A DNA stretch of 64,000 nucleotides from the NCBI RefSeq assembly GCF_042429765.1, contig NZ_JBHLZU010000037.1, positions 1-64,000 on the forward strand, read 5' to 3'. The position numbers and the translations under genes are program-made. The notes below the pieces were generated by a model. That model made no database searches, was not told the origin of the DNA, and saw nothing but the letters and a program-made list of their open reading frames with translations. Positions within the stretch are counted from its first letter, which is position 1. Each line of letters begins with the position of its first letter. Shown piece after piece: positions 34,261 to 42,262 of this stretch. Source of the stretch: Allokutzneria oryzae. GTDB taxonomy: Bacteria > Actinomycetota > Actinomycetes > Mycobacteriales > Pseudonocardiaceae.

Positions 34261-36534
34261 TCCGCGCCCCCGGAGGCTGCTGACCGGAAGGGTGAGCAGC
34301 CTGGCACGTAGCTGCTCGGCGTCCGGTGAGTCGATCGTGTCGAGTGCGGTCAGCGCTCCGGACCAGGCGTGGTGAGCCGCGTCCACCTCGCCGGCGGCCA
34401 GTTGTGCCTCACCGAGGTGGGTCAGTGCCTCAGCGAGGTTGATCTGGTCGCCGAGCTCCCGGTTGATGGTGGCTGCTCGCTGGTAGCAGTCGACCGCTTC
34501 GGCGTGGTGTCCGAGGTGCTGGTGGGCGTAGCCAAGGCTGTCCAGTGCGTTGGCCTCGTACGATCGCGCGCCCAGTTCCACGTGCACCTCCAGCGCCTGC
34601 CCGCAGAACGCCAGCGTCTGTTCGTAGTCACCGAGCAGGGCGTGGCACCAGCCGATCCCGTTGAGCGCCACGGACCGGCCGACGCGGTCGTCGATTGCCG
34701 AACTCAGCTCGAGTGCTGTCATCGCATGCGCGAGAGCTTCCGCGGGTTTGCCCTCAAGCAGCAACGTCTCAGTGAAGTTGAGGTGGATGTGGGCTTGGCC
34801 TGCGGTGTCCGCGAGCTCTTCCAACACTTCGAGTGCGGCGCTCAGGTGGGTGTAGGTGTCCTGGTACGCGCCGAGGCGCGAGCAGGCACGGGCCAGGCCC
34901 CGGCGCGCGTGCGCCTGTGCTTGCAGGTCGCCCAGTTGGTCGGCCGCGGTCAGTGCGGTCCGCTGCACTTCGGCCTGCTCGCTCCAGTGGCCGCTGCGGT
35001 CGAGGAAATCCGACAGCGCCCAGGCCAACCGCCAAGCATGTGCCAGGTGTCCCTGGGCGAGGGCCTGCCGTGCGGCCGCGACGACCGTGGCGTGCTCCTG
35101 GGTGAACCAGGTGAGCGCTTGACCGAGATCGGCCAGTTCGGTGCGGGTGGTTCCGGGCTGGGACGCGGGCAGCTCGATCGGCCTGCGCTGCGGATAGAAC
35201 AGCAACGCCGCCAGGTAGGCGGTGTGGAGGTAGTGGTCCCGCAGCCGCAGCACCGCGGCGGTTCGCTCGTCCGCACTGTCGATTGTGGACGTTTGCTGGG
35301 CCGCGTAGTCGCGGAGCAGGTCGTGGAAGGTGTACCGGCCGGTGAGGTTCTCGGTGATCAGGTGCGCGCCGGTCAGCTCGGTCAGCAGCTGCCTGGCGGT
35401 CGCCGTCGGGAGACCGGTCAGGCTGGCGACGCCGGCCAAGCCGAACTCGGCACCCCAGTGCAGGCCCAGCAGGCGGAACGCGCGGGCGGCGCCTGGGCTG
35501 AGGGCCTGGTACGACCAGGAGAACACCGAACGCACATCGGTGCTGGGTTCCGTGCCCGCCAGCCCGTCCAGGTTGCCGTCGGCCTCGCGCAACTCCGCGA
35601 CCAGTGCGCTCAGCGGGAACGTGGGCCTGGTGGCGGCGCGCGCGGCCACCACCGCCAAGGCCAGCGGCAGGCGGGCGCAGTGATCGATGATCGCGGCCAC
35701 CGCGTCCGCCTCGGCCGCCGTCCGCGTCCGGCCGAGCCGTCCCGCCAGCAACTGTTCCGCCTCGGTCGCACTGAGCAGATCCAGCGAGAGCGGGTGAGCG
35801 TTGTGGGTGGCCATCAGGCTCGTGAGTTGGTTTCGACTGGTGACCACCACCAGGCACCCGGCGGTGCCGGGCAGCAGCGGGCGCACCTGGTCGGCGTCCC
35901 GGGCGTTGTCCAGCATGACGAGCATGCGCCGGCCTGCCACCAGGCTGCGGTACAGGCCCACCTGGGCATCAACGTCCGCCGGAATGCGCTGCGGAGGCAC
36001 GCCGAGCGCGTCGAGGAAGCCGCGGACCGCTTCGGCGGGCTCCACCATCGCACCGCTGGCGTCGAAGCCGCGGAGGTTGACGTAGAGCTGTCCGTCGGTG
36101 AAGTGGTCCGCCACCCGGTGCGCCCAGTGCACTGCCAACGCGGTCTTCCCGACGCCTGCGGTGCCCGAGACCGCGGAGATGACCACCGCGGACTGCTCCC
36201 GCCCAGCGGTGTGCAGCATCGAGTCGAGCCGCCCCAGTTCGGTGGCGCGGCCGACGAAACCGACGACATCGGACGGCAGTTGACGGGGGACCGGGCTCGC
36301 TGACTGCTCGGACGCGCCCGTTGCCGCGGACAGCAGTTCGTTCTGCTCGTTTGGTTGCAGGTCGAGTGCGGTGACCAGTTGCCGGACCGAGGCCAGTTGC
36401 GGGTTGGGACGTTTGCCGGACTCGATACCGCGGATGGTCCTGACCGAGACGCCTGACCGCTCGGCCAGCTCCTCCTGGGTGAGTCCAGCTCGTCGCCGGT
36501 GGTACCGCAGGACATCGGCCAGTTGTTCCCCCAT
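34249..36534 (-). CDS. XRE - NB-ARC - TPR regulator (STAND)
   Basis: A 761-residue regulator. An N-terminal Cro/C1-type helix-turn-helix (GLTQEELAERSGVSVRTIRG, about residues 17-36) is followed by an NB-ARC ATPase with Walker A GTAGVGKTALA (about 124-134), Walker B RRMLVMLDNARDAD (about 203) and a GLPLAL-like motif as RLPLALAVVAARA. TPR repeats run to the C-terminus from about residue 500 (NALDSLGYAHQHLGHHAEAV). This is the AfsR-like STAND architecture without a SARP domain. ATP-dependent oligomerisation should control DNA binding. The target is unknown. Confidence 0.9.
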   Translation of the reverse strand: MGEQLADVLRYHRRRAGLTQEELAERSGVSVRTIRGIESGKRPNPQLASVRQLVTALDLQPNEQNELLSAATGASEQSASPVPRQLPSDVVGFVGRATELGRLDSMLHTAGREQSAVVISAVSGTAGVGKTALAVHWAHRVADHFTDGQLYVNLRGFDASGAMVEPAEAVRGFLDALGVPPQRIPADVDAQVGLYRSLVAGRRMLVMLDNARDADQVRPLLPGTAGCLVVVTSRNQLTSLMATHNAHPLSLDLLSATEAEQLLAGRLGRTRTAAEADAVAAIIDHCARLPLALAVVAARAATRPTFPLSALVAELREADGNLDGLAGTEPSTDVRSVFSWSYQALSPGAARAFRLLGLHWGAEFGLAGVASLTGLPTATARQLLTELTGAHLITENLTGRYTFHDLLRDYAAQQTSTIDSADERTAAVLRLRDHYLHTAYLAALLFYPQRRPIELPASQPGTTRTELADLGQALTWFTQEHATVVAAARQALAQGHLAHAWRLAWALSDFLDRSGHWSEQAEVQRTALTAADQLGDLQAQAHARRGLARACSRLGAYQDTYTHLSAALEVLEELADTAGQAHIHLNFTETLLLEGKPAEALAHAMTALELSSAIDDRVGRSVALNGIGWCHALLGDYEQTLAFCGQALEVHVELGARSYEANALDSLGYAHQHLGHHAEAVDCYQRAATINRELGDQINLAEALTHLGEAQLAAGEVDAAHHAWSGALTALDTIDSPDAEQLRARLLTLPVSSLRGRGRRS

Positions 36535-36832
36535 GGGTGATTAATACCAGCCCGAGCCGGTCACAGGTGGCCGGTCGGTGACCTGGCCGACCGGCTGGCC
36601 AGGCGCCACGATCTTCCTCGTGGGATCACCGTTTCGTTCACGGGCCTGAGGGGCGCGGTGTGAGCGGGTGATGTGGGCCAGGCTCCGCTCCCAACGTCGG
36701 GCAGTGCCAGGAACCCCTGCTGCGGCGGGGTGGTGCATGAGCTGGAGTCGACCGTCGTTCATGACCTGGTTGCGGCAATCAGGAACAAGAAGATTGTTGT
36801 CGCGACTCGCCGTGGTTGGCCGGAGATTCAAC

Positions 36833-37183
36833 ATGTCAAAGAGAGGTGCAAGGGCATTGTCTATTGCAGTCAGTAGGCGGGCGGGGGCGCTGATGGCAGC
36901 TGTCGCCGCCGGAGCGATGTTCATCGCACCCGGCTCGGCGCTCGCCGCTTCACCAGAAGCGCCTCAGCTGGGCGCCGGTGTCAATTGTCACCCCGTACCA
37001 GCGGCACCGGCGGGATACCGCTGGTCCGGTGGTTGCTGGAGTGGTCCACAGGGTTCCGGCGCGGGTGAGTCCTGCGCGAGAACCGGGAACTTCGGGCAGA
37101 CCGAAGGGCAATGGACTGCTTGGAGATGCCTCGGCACACTCCGCGCCGACAATCTCTTCTACTACCACCTGTACGTCATCTAG
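36833..37183 (+). CDS. Small secreted Trp/Cys-rich protein
   Basis: A 116-residue exported protein. A signal peptide with basic start (MSKRGARALSIAVSRRAGAL) and cleavage near ALA precedes a mature domain with four cysteines (VNCHPVPA, GGCWSG, ESCARTG, WRCLG) and several tryptophans. Start 36833 has GGAG 7 nt upstream. It is followed after 42 bp by another small secreted protein on the same strand, likely the same transcript. Function unknown; no family recognised. Confidence 0.7.
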   Translation: MSKRGARALSIAVSRRAGALMAAVAAGAMFIAPGSALAASPEAPQLGAGVNCHPVPAAPAGYRWSGGCWSGPQGSGAGESCARTGNFGQTEGQWTAWRCLGTLRADNLFYYHLYVI

Positions 37184-37225
37184 CAGTGAATTCTCAAGGC
37201 ATCACGCGATAGATAGAGGATTACC

Positions 37226-37612
37226 GTGAAGAAGAGTGTGGCACGAATCCTGGTTGCGCTGGTCACGATGGTCAGCGCAACTGTTCTCTCCACTTCCTTC
37301 GCGTCGGCAGAAGCTGCCCCCTTGCCCGATGCGACGGGATGCAACCACGGCGCATGCATCACAGTGAAGGGAGGGCCGGGCAACTATCAGGTGTTCGGCT
37401 TTCTCGAAACGAACACCAGCAGATATGGCCACTTCCACATCTGGGGTCCAAACCTGGACTACAACAGTCCTGATCGAACCTGGATCGGCGGCCCAGGCTC
37501 CGGTACGCCAATCCAGTACGGCTACGGGGCAGGCCAAGTGTGCGTTGAGTTTTGGCAGTACGTCAACGGCACCTACGTTTCGCGGGGTCTTCCCTGCAAA
37601 GACGTGAGTTAG
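37226..37612 (+). CDS. Small secreted protein
   Basis: A 128-residue exported protein: MKKSVARILVALVTMVSATV signal peptide, cleavage near ASA. The mature domain (FGFLETNTSRYGHFHIWGPN, then YNSPDRTWIGG) is aromatic-rich and has four cysteines (GCNHGACI, VCVEFW, LPCKD), resembling small beta-sandwich secreted proteins of streptomycetes. GTG start with AGAGGA 5 nt upstream. A strong hairpin follows. Its neighbour at 36833 is of similar type. Function unknown. Confidence 0.72.
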   Translation: MKKSVARILVALVTMVSATVLSTSFASAEAAPLPDATGCNHGACITVKGGPGNYQVFGFLETNTSRYGHFHIWGPNLDYNSPDRTWIGGPGSGTPIQYGYGAGQVCVEFWQYVNGTYVSRGLPCKDVS

Positions 37613-37648
37613 ACGAGTAATCTGTAACCAGCGGTTGTCGCAGTCGCA

Positions 37649-37686
37649 GGCGTTGTGGCCCTCCCGTGCGGAAGGGTCACAACGCC
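37649..37686 (+). terminator. Terminator of the secreted-protein pair
   Basis: GGCGTTGTGGCCCT / AGGGTCACAACGCC form a 14-bp stem with one mismatch and a 10-nt loop, about 36 bp past the stop at 37612. Confidence 0.65.
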
Positions 37687-37922
37687 GCAGACGACTATGG
37701 CGAACGACGGCAACGCGCTCAGAACCGGCTGCATCCCTTGCCGCAACAGAATCAGCAGGACCTGAGGGCCTACCAACACCGAGTCCTCGCCGACAGCGAC
37801 GGCGCGTTGGTCTCGCAGGCACCTAGTGGCGGCATCTACCTTGGCCGAGTTGCGCTTCGACGCGAGATGGACGGCACCGCTGCGAGAAAGCTTCTCCTCG
37901 GGCTGGGTTGTCGGGGGCAGGC

Positions 37923-38351
37923 TCACGCTGCTGCCAGTGCTGCGACCCCGCCGATCAGCAGCGCGACGAGTTTCGCGGTCTCCAAGGCGATGTAGGCGTG
38001 GTGGGCGTGGGATCGTGGCGCGTCATCGCCGGCGAGGACCGCGTTCGTCCGTCGTGTGAGGCGCGGCCGGACGAACACGAGCTGCGCAGTCAGCGCGGCG
38101 GCGGCCAGCCCGAGTGGAACGAGCGTGACCAGCGCGGGCGGATCGAGGACCAGCGCTAGCACCAGTACCACGACCAGTGCCGCCTCGACCGAGTTGAGGG
38201 CCTTGAACACCAGCCGGCCGATGCCCAGTCCGATAGGCACCGTCACGCCGGGTGCGCGGAACTTCAACGGTGCCTCGATGAACGAGATGCCCACGACCAA
38301 GCCGACCCACATGAACGTGACCGCGATCGTTGCTGTAGCCGCAATGCTCAC
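37923..38351 (-). CDS. Four-helix membrane protein
   Basis: A 142-residue integral membrane protein with four predicted helices (TIAVTFMWVGLVVGISFIEA, the VEAALVVVLVLALVLD stretch, LVPLGLAAAALTAQLVFV, AKLVALLIGGVAALAAA). Small proteins of this kind occur next to cytochrome and redox genes, but I cannot assign a family firmly. The GTG start at 38351 overlaps the end of the upstream regulator gene by 4 bp. Last gene of a minus-strand operon beginning at 40035. Confidence 0.75.
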   Translation of the reverse strand: MSIAATATIAVTFMWVGLVVGISFIEAPLKFRAPGVTVPIGLGIGRLVFKALNSVEAALVVVLVLALVLDPPALVTLVPLGLAAAALTAQLVFVRPRLTRRTNAVLAGDDAPRSHAHHAYIALETAKLVALLIGGVAALAAA

Positions 38352-38998
38352 GCGGCTGTCTCCTTTTTTGTCAGGTGTACCAGGCACAGGTCCGGTCGGA
38401 CGAAGGGCTCCAGGCGCTCAACCCCGAAGTCCGACTCCAGTGCGTCGAGTGCGCCCTGCATCAACCCGAGATGGACCGGACACACCACGTCCCTCGCGGA
38501 GGCGGCCAGCTCCAGGAAGGGGCAGTGCCGCAAACTGATCTCAGAGGCCCCGGTCCGTTCGGGCGCGAAGCCGAGCTCGCCGAGCACCTCGGTCAGGCGA
38601 GATACGGGATCGGTCGCGGGGACGTCGGTCCGGTCCGGCTCGACGAGCCGGCCGCCCCACTGCCGACCTGCCCGCTGTGCGCGTTCCGCCGGGTCCGGGG
38701 TATCGGCGAGACCGAGGGTCAACACCTCGGCCAGGACTCGGTAGTGCCGCGGACCGGCCGGGTCCATGGCTGCCACCGCTCTCACTCGAACCGCCGGTCG
38801 CCCCGGGCCCCGGGGCGGTGTGCGGACCTGCTCGACCTGTCCTCGCTCGGTCAGGCCGTCGAGGTGGAAGCGAACTGTGTTCGGGTGGACCATCAGTTGC
38901 TCGGCGACCTCGGCCACGGTCATCTCGCGCGCACTGTTGCGGAGCACGGCGAGAATCCTCGCCCGCGTCGTGGACGCCTCGGCGTCTGGGTATGTCAT
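38348..38998 (-). CDS. ArsR-like winged-helix regulator with C-terminal Cys cluster
   Basis: A 216-residue regulator. An N-terminal winged helix (about 8-75: ILAVLRNSAREMTVAEVAEQ, VHPNTVRFHLDGLTERGQVE) is followed by a C-terminal sensory domain with conserved-looking cysteines: LRHCPFLELA, VVCPVHLGLMQGAL and, later, LCLVHL. The spacing recalls SufR-type regulators that hold an Fe-S cluster, so redox, oxygen or NO sensing is plausible but not proven. It lies 4 bp downstream of a membrane-protein gene in the operon. Inverted repeats at 40050-40084 are candidate binding sites. Confidence 0.8.
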   Translation of the reverse strand: MTYPDAEASTTRARILAVLRNSAREMTVAEVAEQLMVHPNTVRFHLDGLTERGQVEQVRTPPRGPGRPAVRVRAVAAMDPAGPRHYRVLAEVLTLGLADTPDPAERAQRAGRQWGGRLVEPDRTDVPATDPVSRLTEVLGELGFAPERTGASEISLRHCPFLELAASARDVVCPVHLGLMQGALDALESDFGVERLEPFVRPDLCLVHLTKKETAA

Positions 38999-39002
38999 CG
39001 AA

Positions 39003-39551
39003 TCACCTGGTCTTGACGGTGCTGGTTGTGGTGGTGGCTCGGACTCGATCAACCAGCACGACGAGCGACGCCACGTAGGCCACCCGGGCCCGACAGGCGG
39101 GCAGACGGGCTGTGGGGAGCGGGCCGAGGGATCGGTCGCCGACGGCAGGCGTGCGCACCGGCCGTTGGAGTGCGCTGCGGAGAGCGCCGACGAGAACGAC
39201 GAGGAGCACGGCACCGCCGACATCGACGAGATACCGTGCCGCAGCGAGGGTTCCCACGACCACCGCTACGTTCCCGCTGTTCCAGCCGGCGACCTGTATC
39301 CAGACGTTGCCGCCGCAAGGGTGGCGGTCAAACCATGAGGGCGCTCGACCCATCGCGTACTGAGCGACGCCACACACCAGCACCAGGTAGGCGGCGAGCC
39401 AACTTCCGTGCCGAAGCTCCAGAGGCCCGGTCACGGCGGCGACGAGTCCACCCAGCAGTACATGGCTGGCGCCGAGCGCGACGAGCCAGTCCGAGGGGCT
39501 TGTCCTTCGTTCCATGGCGGCGTCGACCGCCGCGTGCGGGTGGCGCGTCAT
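39003..39551 (-). CDS. Membrane protein of the ArsR/cupin operon
   Basis: A 182-residue integral membrane protein with about five helices (WLVALGASHVLLGGLVAAVT, SWLAAYLVLVCGVAQYAMG, the VAVVVGTLAAARYLVDVGG stretch, VLLVVLVGALRS and a last helix). A loop with FDRHPCGGNVWIQVAGWNSG between helices is distinctive. I do not recognise a named family. It lies 2 bp downstream of the cupin gene and 4 bp upstream of the regulator gene, firmly within the operon. Confidence 0.75.
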   Translation of the reverse strand: MTRHPHAAVDAAMERRTSPSDWLVALGASHVLLGGLVAAVTGPLELRHGSWLAAYLVLVCGVAQYAMGRAPSWFDRHPCGGNVWIQVAGWNSGNVAVVVGTLAAARYLVDVGGAVLLVVLVGALRSALQRPVRTPAVGDRSLGPLPTARLPACRARVAYVASLVVLVDRVRATTTTSTVKTR

Positions 39552-39553
39552 CC

Positions 39554-39898
39554 TCAGGGGACCTTGGCGATCGTCAGAAGGGCCACCGAGTCCTCCAAGG
39601 CCACTAGCCTGTGCCGCCTCTGCGGGATGACCACGTGCCCGTCCGGGCCGAGCTCCCACTCGTCCTCGCCTGCCGACAGCCGCACCCGACCGATGAGAAC
39701 GTGCAGGAACGCCTCGCCGGGGTTCTCGTGTTCAGACAGCTGGCGCTCGGCTGCAAGCGCCAACAGCACCTGGGACAGCAGGCCACGCGGTGAGGCGCGG
39801 AAGACATGCGTGGCCCGGCCGCTCGGTTCGGCAGAGGCACGCGCCAGCAGTTCACCGGCGAGGGACCTGAGATCGGTGCTGTTCACCGGCGCGGGCAT
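39554..39898 (-). CDS. Small cupin protein
   Basis: A 114-residue single-domain cupin: a beta-barrel core from LLALAAERQLSEHENPGEAF through LHVLIGRVRLSAGEDEWEL to GHVVIPQRRHRLVALEDSVA. The His/Glu set that binds metal is partly kept (H57, E61 in ENPGEAF, H in RRHR). The N-terminal 40 residues are helical. Its ATG overlaps the stop of the shortened ferredoxin gene, so the two are coupled. Probable sensor or small enzyme in a redox-responsive operon. Confidence 0.8.
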   Translation of the reverse strand: MPAPVNSTDLRSLAGELLARASAEPSGRATHVFRASPRGLLSQVLLALAAERQLSEHENPGEAFLHVLIGRVRLSAGEDEWELGPDGHVVIPQRRHRLVALEDSVALLTIAKVP

Positions 39899-40035
39899 CA
39901 GCGGCCTCCCCGCAGCGCAGGCGCCACTACGCGCTCGGTCGGCAGATCATCCTCGTAGATGCGGTCCACCGGGCACTCGTCCACGCACGCCCGGTCCTTG
40001 ACGTCGACTCCGGGCAAGCCGATCACGTAGGTCAC
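39898..40035 (-). pseudogene. Shortened FdxA-like ferredoxin
   Basis: A frame of 45 codons opens with TYVIGLPGVDVKDRACVDEC and PVDRIYED, the start of 7Fe FdxA ferredoxins (about 106 residues), and then passes directly to DLPTERVVAPALRGGR. The second cluster segment is missing and the first Cys of EPCVDVKD is Gly. It retains only two cysteines, so it cannot hold either cluster in the normal way. GTG start. First gene of the operon and 4-bp-type coupled to the cupin gene. It could still be translated as a leader-like small protein. Confidence 0.65.
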
Positions 40036-40056
40036 GGCTAGAGTTTATACAAGTCC

Positions 40057-40084
40057 TTGTTGTAATAAATAGGCGTTGCAACAA
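40057..40084. promoter_or_regulatory. Divergent operator with inverted repeats
   Basis: TTGTTGTAA (40057-40065) and TTGCAACAA (40076-40084) are inverted with one mismatch. The overlapping ACAAG-TC-CTTGT at 40049-40060 is a second small palindrome. Both are in an AT-rich gap between the operon reading left from 40035 and the DUF2249 gene reading right, so one regulator could control both. The ArsR-like protein at 38348 is the obvious candidate. Confidence 0.6.
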
Positions 40085-40106
40085 ATGGGTGACCAAGGAG
40101 CGAGAC

Positions 40107-40730
40107 GTGTCCACGACGCAGTCCACCGACCAGCCAACCCGCGTCCTCGACGTCAGACCGATGCGGAAACCGGACAAACACCCGGCGATCTTCGCCGCCT
40201 ACCGGGCTTTGGCGGTGGGTGAGTCGTTCACCCTCCTCAACGACCACGACCCCAGGCACCTGCGCGAGGAGTTCGAGGTCGACCATCCCGGAAGTTACGG
40301 GTGGGAGTACGTCAGCCGGGAGTCGCGGGCGTGGCGCATCAAGATCACCAAACGCGCGAGCACCCCGCTGCCCCGTGTGCTGGTCAACACCCGCGACCTG
40401 CCCGAGGAAACCGCTGCTGCGGGCGCGGTCTGGAAGCTGGAGACCCGCGAACGAGACCTCGACGCCAACATCATCGCGCTTCCCCCCGGCGGCACCATCG
40501 GCACCCACACCGGACCCGATCTCGACGTGCTCGTCCACGTCCTCGGCGGCGACGGCGTCCTGGTCACCGAGCTGGGCGATCAGCCGCTGTCGGTCGGGGC
40601 CTTGGTGTTCTTGCCGCGTCGGTCACTCCGCGGCTTCGAGGCAGGGCCCAGCGGGCTCCGGTACCTGACAGTGCATCACAAGCGCAAAGCCCTCGTCCTG
40701 GAGGCGCCGTCCGCGTCCGGTCGCAACTAG
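40107..40730 (+). CDS. DUF2249 - cupin fusion protein
   Basis: A 207-residue protein. The N-terminal DUF2249 domain covers about residues 10-85 (RVLDVRPMRKPDKHPAIFAA, GESFTLLNDHDPRHLREEFE), and a C-terminal cupin covers about 95-200 (NIIALPPGGTIGTHTGPDLD, VLVHVLGGDGVLVTELGD). DUF2249 proteins are often encoded near nitrite or NO-metabolism genes. The cupin gives a possible metal or ligand site. GTG 40107 is preferred since AAGGAG lies 7 nt upstream. Divergent from the ArsR/cupin/ferredoxin operon with a shared operator region. Confidence 0.82.
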   Translation: MSTTQSTDQPTRVLDVRPMRKPDKHPAIFAAYRALAVGESFTLLNDHDPRHLREEFEVDHPGSYGWEYVSRESRAWRIKITKRASTPLPRVLVNTRDLPEETAAAGAVWKLETRERDLDANIIALPPGGTIGTHTGPDLDVLVHVLGGDGVLVTELGDQPLSVGALVFLPRRSLRGFEAGPSGLRYLTVHHKRKALVLEAPSASGRN

Positions 40731-40867
40731 ACCGTGTCCTGCCCGTCCTCCCAGCCACCTCGCCCCGACACCCCAGCGACGAGTCGGCCTGGCCCGGTTT
40801 CCGTTTCGTTCTCATAGTGGGGAAAGAGAACGCCCAGACTGGGACCATCACGTTGGGTGTACTCAGC

Positions 40868-41375
40868 TGCGCGGTCAACAACGTCGGAGGTGGCGACGCA
40901 GCCGACACCGTTCTCGGCAACGCTGGCGCCGCTCCCGAATACGGCTGGCGCAGATTGTTTGATCCCAATGTTTTCGCGCCGATCGAGGTCACCCGTGCCG
41001 CACGGCCCGGGCTTGAAGTCCGTGCTGGGCAAGGAAGCGGATGCTCAGCGATCAACATCGCCACCATCGCAACCTCGAACCCAGCGCTGCCAGCCCCGCT
41101 CCTGCAGCGGGGCGAAAGCCGCCCTGATCAACTGGGGCAAGGCGCTGGCCCGCTGAAGCGCCCCAACCGGAATCCGTGGCAACACAGTCTTCCCAGGACC
41201 CGCAGAGACCGACATCTGGACCCGAGCTCACTCTCTTGGCAGCGCGCTCGTCAGGGAAACAGGCCTCGACCACGCGCTGTTCCTGGACAACGCTCCCGCC
41301 ATGCTGGGCATCCCAACCGGCCGCTTCGTCCGTCCCCGGGAAGTTGCCGCAGCTGCTGCCTTCCTCGTCCCGGCC
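40868..41375 (+). pseudogene. Short-chain dehydrogenase/reductase remnant
   Basis: Pieces of a classical SDR appear in shifting frames: VNNVGGGDAADTVLGN and YGWRRLFDPNVFAPIEVTRA (40871 onward), then SGAKAALINWGKALAR (the YxxxK region with Tyr lost), then GPAETDIWTRAHSLGSALVR, ETGLDHALFLDNAPAMLGIP, TGRFVRPREVAAAAAFLV. The Rossmann GxxxGxG start is missing and at least two frameshifts are present. It joins directly to an unrelated integrase fragment at about 41375. Confidence 0.75.
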
Positions 41376-41378
41376 AGA

Positions 41379-41718
41379 GATGCTCAAAGCGGAGGATGCG
41401 TACGCGGACACCGGTTACGTCCTGGTGGACGAACTCGGGCTTCCGCAACGGCCCGACTGGCTGCGTCGGCGGGTTCAGGGAGTAATGGATTCCGCAAGAT
41501 TGCGTCGGGTCCGTCTCTACGACTGCCGTCACGCTTGCCTTATCTACCTTGCCTCCTGCGGCGTCCCGGACTGGATTCTGGCGGCCTGGGCGGGCCACGC
41601 CGAAGGCGGGGAACTGGCGAAGCGCACCTGCAAGTCGCCGCAGACGCGGTCGACGGGCTTTTCACGGACGAGGGGGCAGCCGCGCCCTTGCTGTGAACTT
41701 GTTCTCGATCTTGGTTGA
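41379..41718 (+). pseudogene. Tyrosine recombinase C-terminal fragment (second lineage)
   Basis: The frame encodes AYADTGYVLVDELGLPQRPD, WLRRRVQGVMDSARLRRVRL, YDCRHACLIYLASCGVP, DWILAAWAGHAEGGELAKR. This is the end of an actinophage-type integrase, but box II has Tyr in place of the usual His and the catalytic Tyr block is lost. It is of a different type from the AICE integrase, and so marks a separate past insertion. Confidence 0.7.
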
Positions 41719-41736
41719 GGGTCATGCGGCAGCCCA

Positions 41737-41970
41737 CCTTCGTGGGTTCATCGATCACCACGTGTGGTGGGGATGCCAAGGTCCACGGCCGTATGCTGCC
41801 CGTGGCCCCGACCGAGCTGGCGGAGCTTCTCCTCGGCACCAACCTGGCTGGCCTGGAGACCTTCGACCTCGCCGAGCCAGCCGTCCGTCTCGGCTTCGGC
41901 GACTCGGGCGATCAAGTTGTCGCGGATCTCGGCAAGCCGTGCCCATTGGGACGGGTCAGGTCGCAGGAGC
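41737..41970 (-). pseudogene. C-terminal remnant of a mobile-element protein
   Basis: The minus-strand frame reads EIRDNLIARVAEAETDGWLG, EVEGLQASQVGAEEKLRQLG, then DLGIP and a stop. This coiled-coil tail is familiar from the end of large integrase-associated proteins of actinomycetes. No start and no catalytic domain remain. The name is from memory of the pattern, so confidence is modest. Confidence 0.45.
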
Positions 41971-42262
41971 GAGCATCTGACACAAGCTTCTCTGGCCTAA
42001 AGCCTGCACACCCAACCGAGGTCGACTGTGTGTTGCCTCCACGGTTGGAAGAACACGCTGTCGGCGGCATGACAGTGCGTTCAGTGTCCTGGACGTGGGG
42101 AGCGTTCATCCACTCCCTCTCGCGCGTCGGACGCGCGTTGAGTAGCTGCAAGCCTTTGGCTTCATCAAAAACAGGAGTGGTCCGCATTCCCGGCGGTGGG
42201 CATTCACCGGCGGCATCGGCAAACCGAGTACGGTCTGGTGATCGATTCGATACCGTCGGTGT

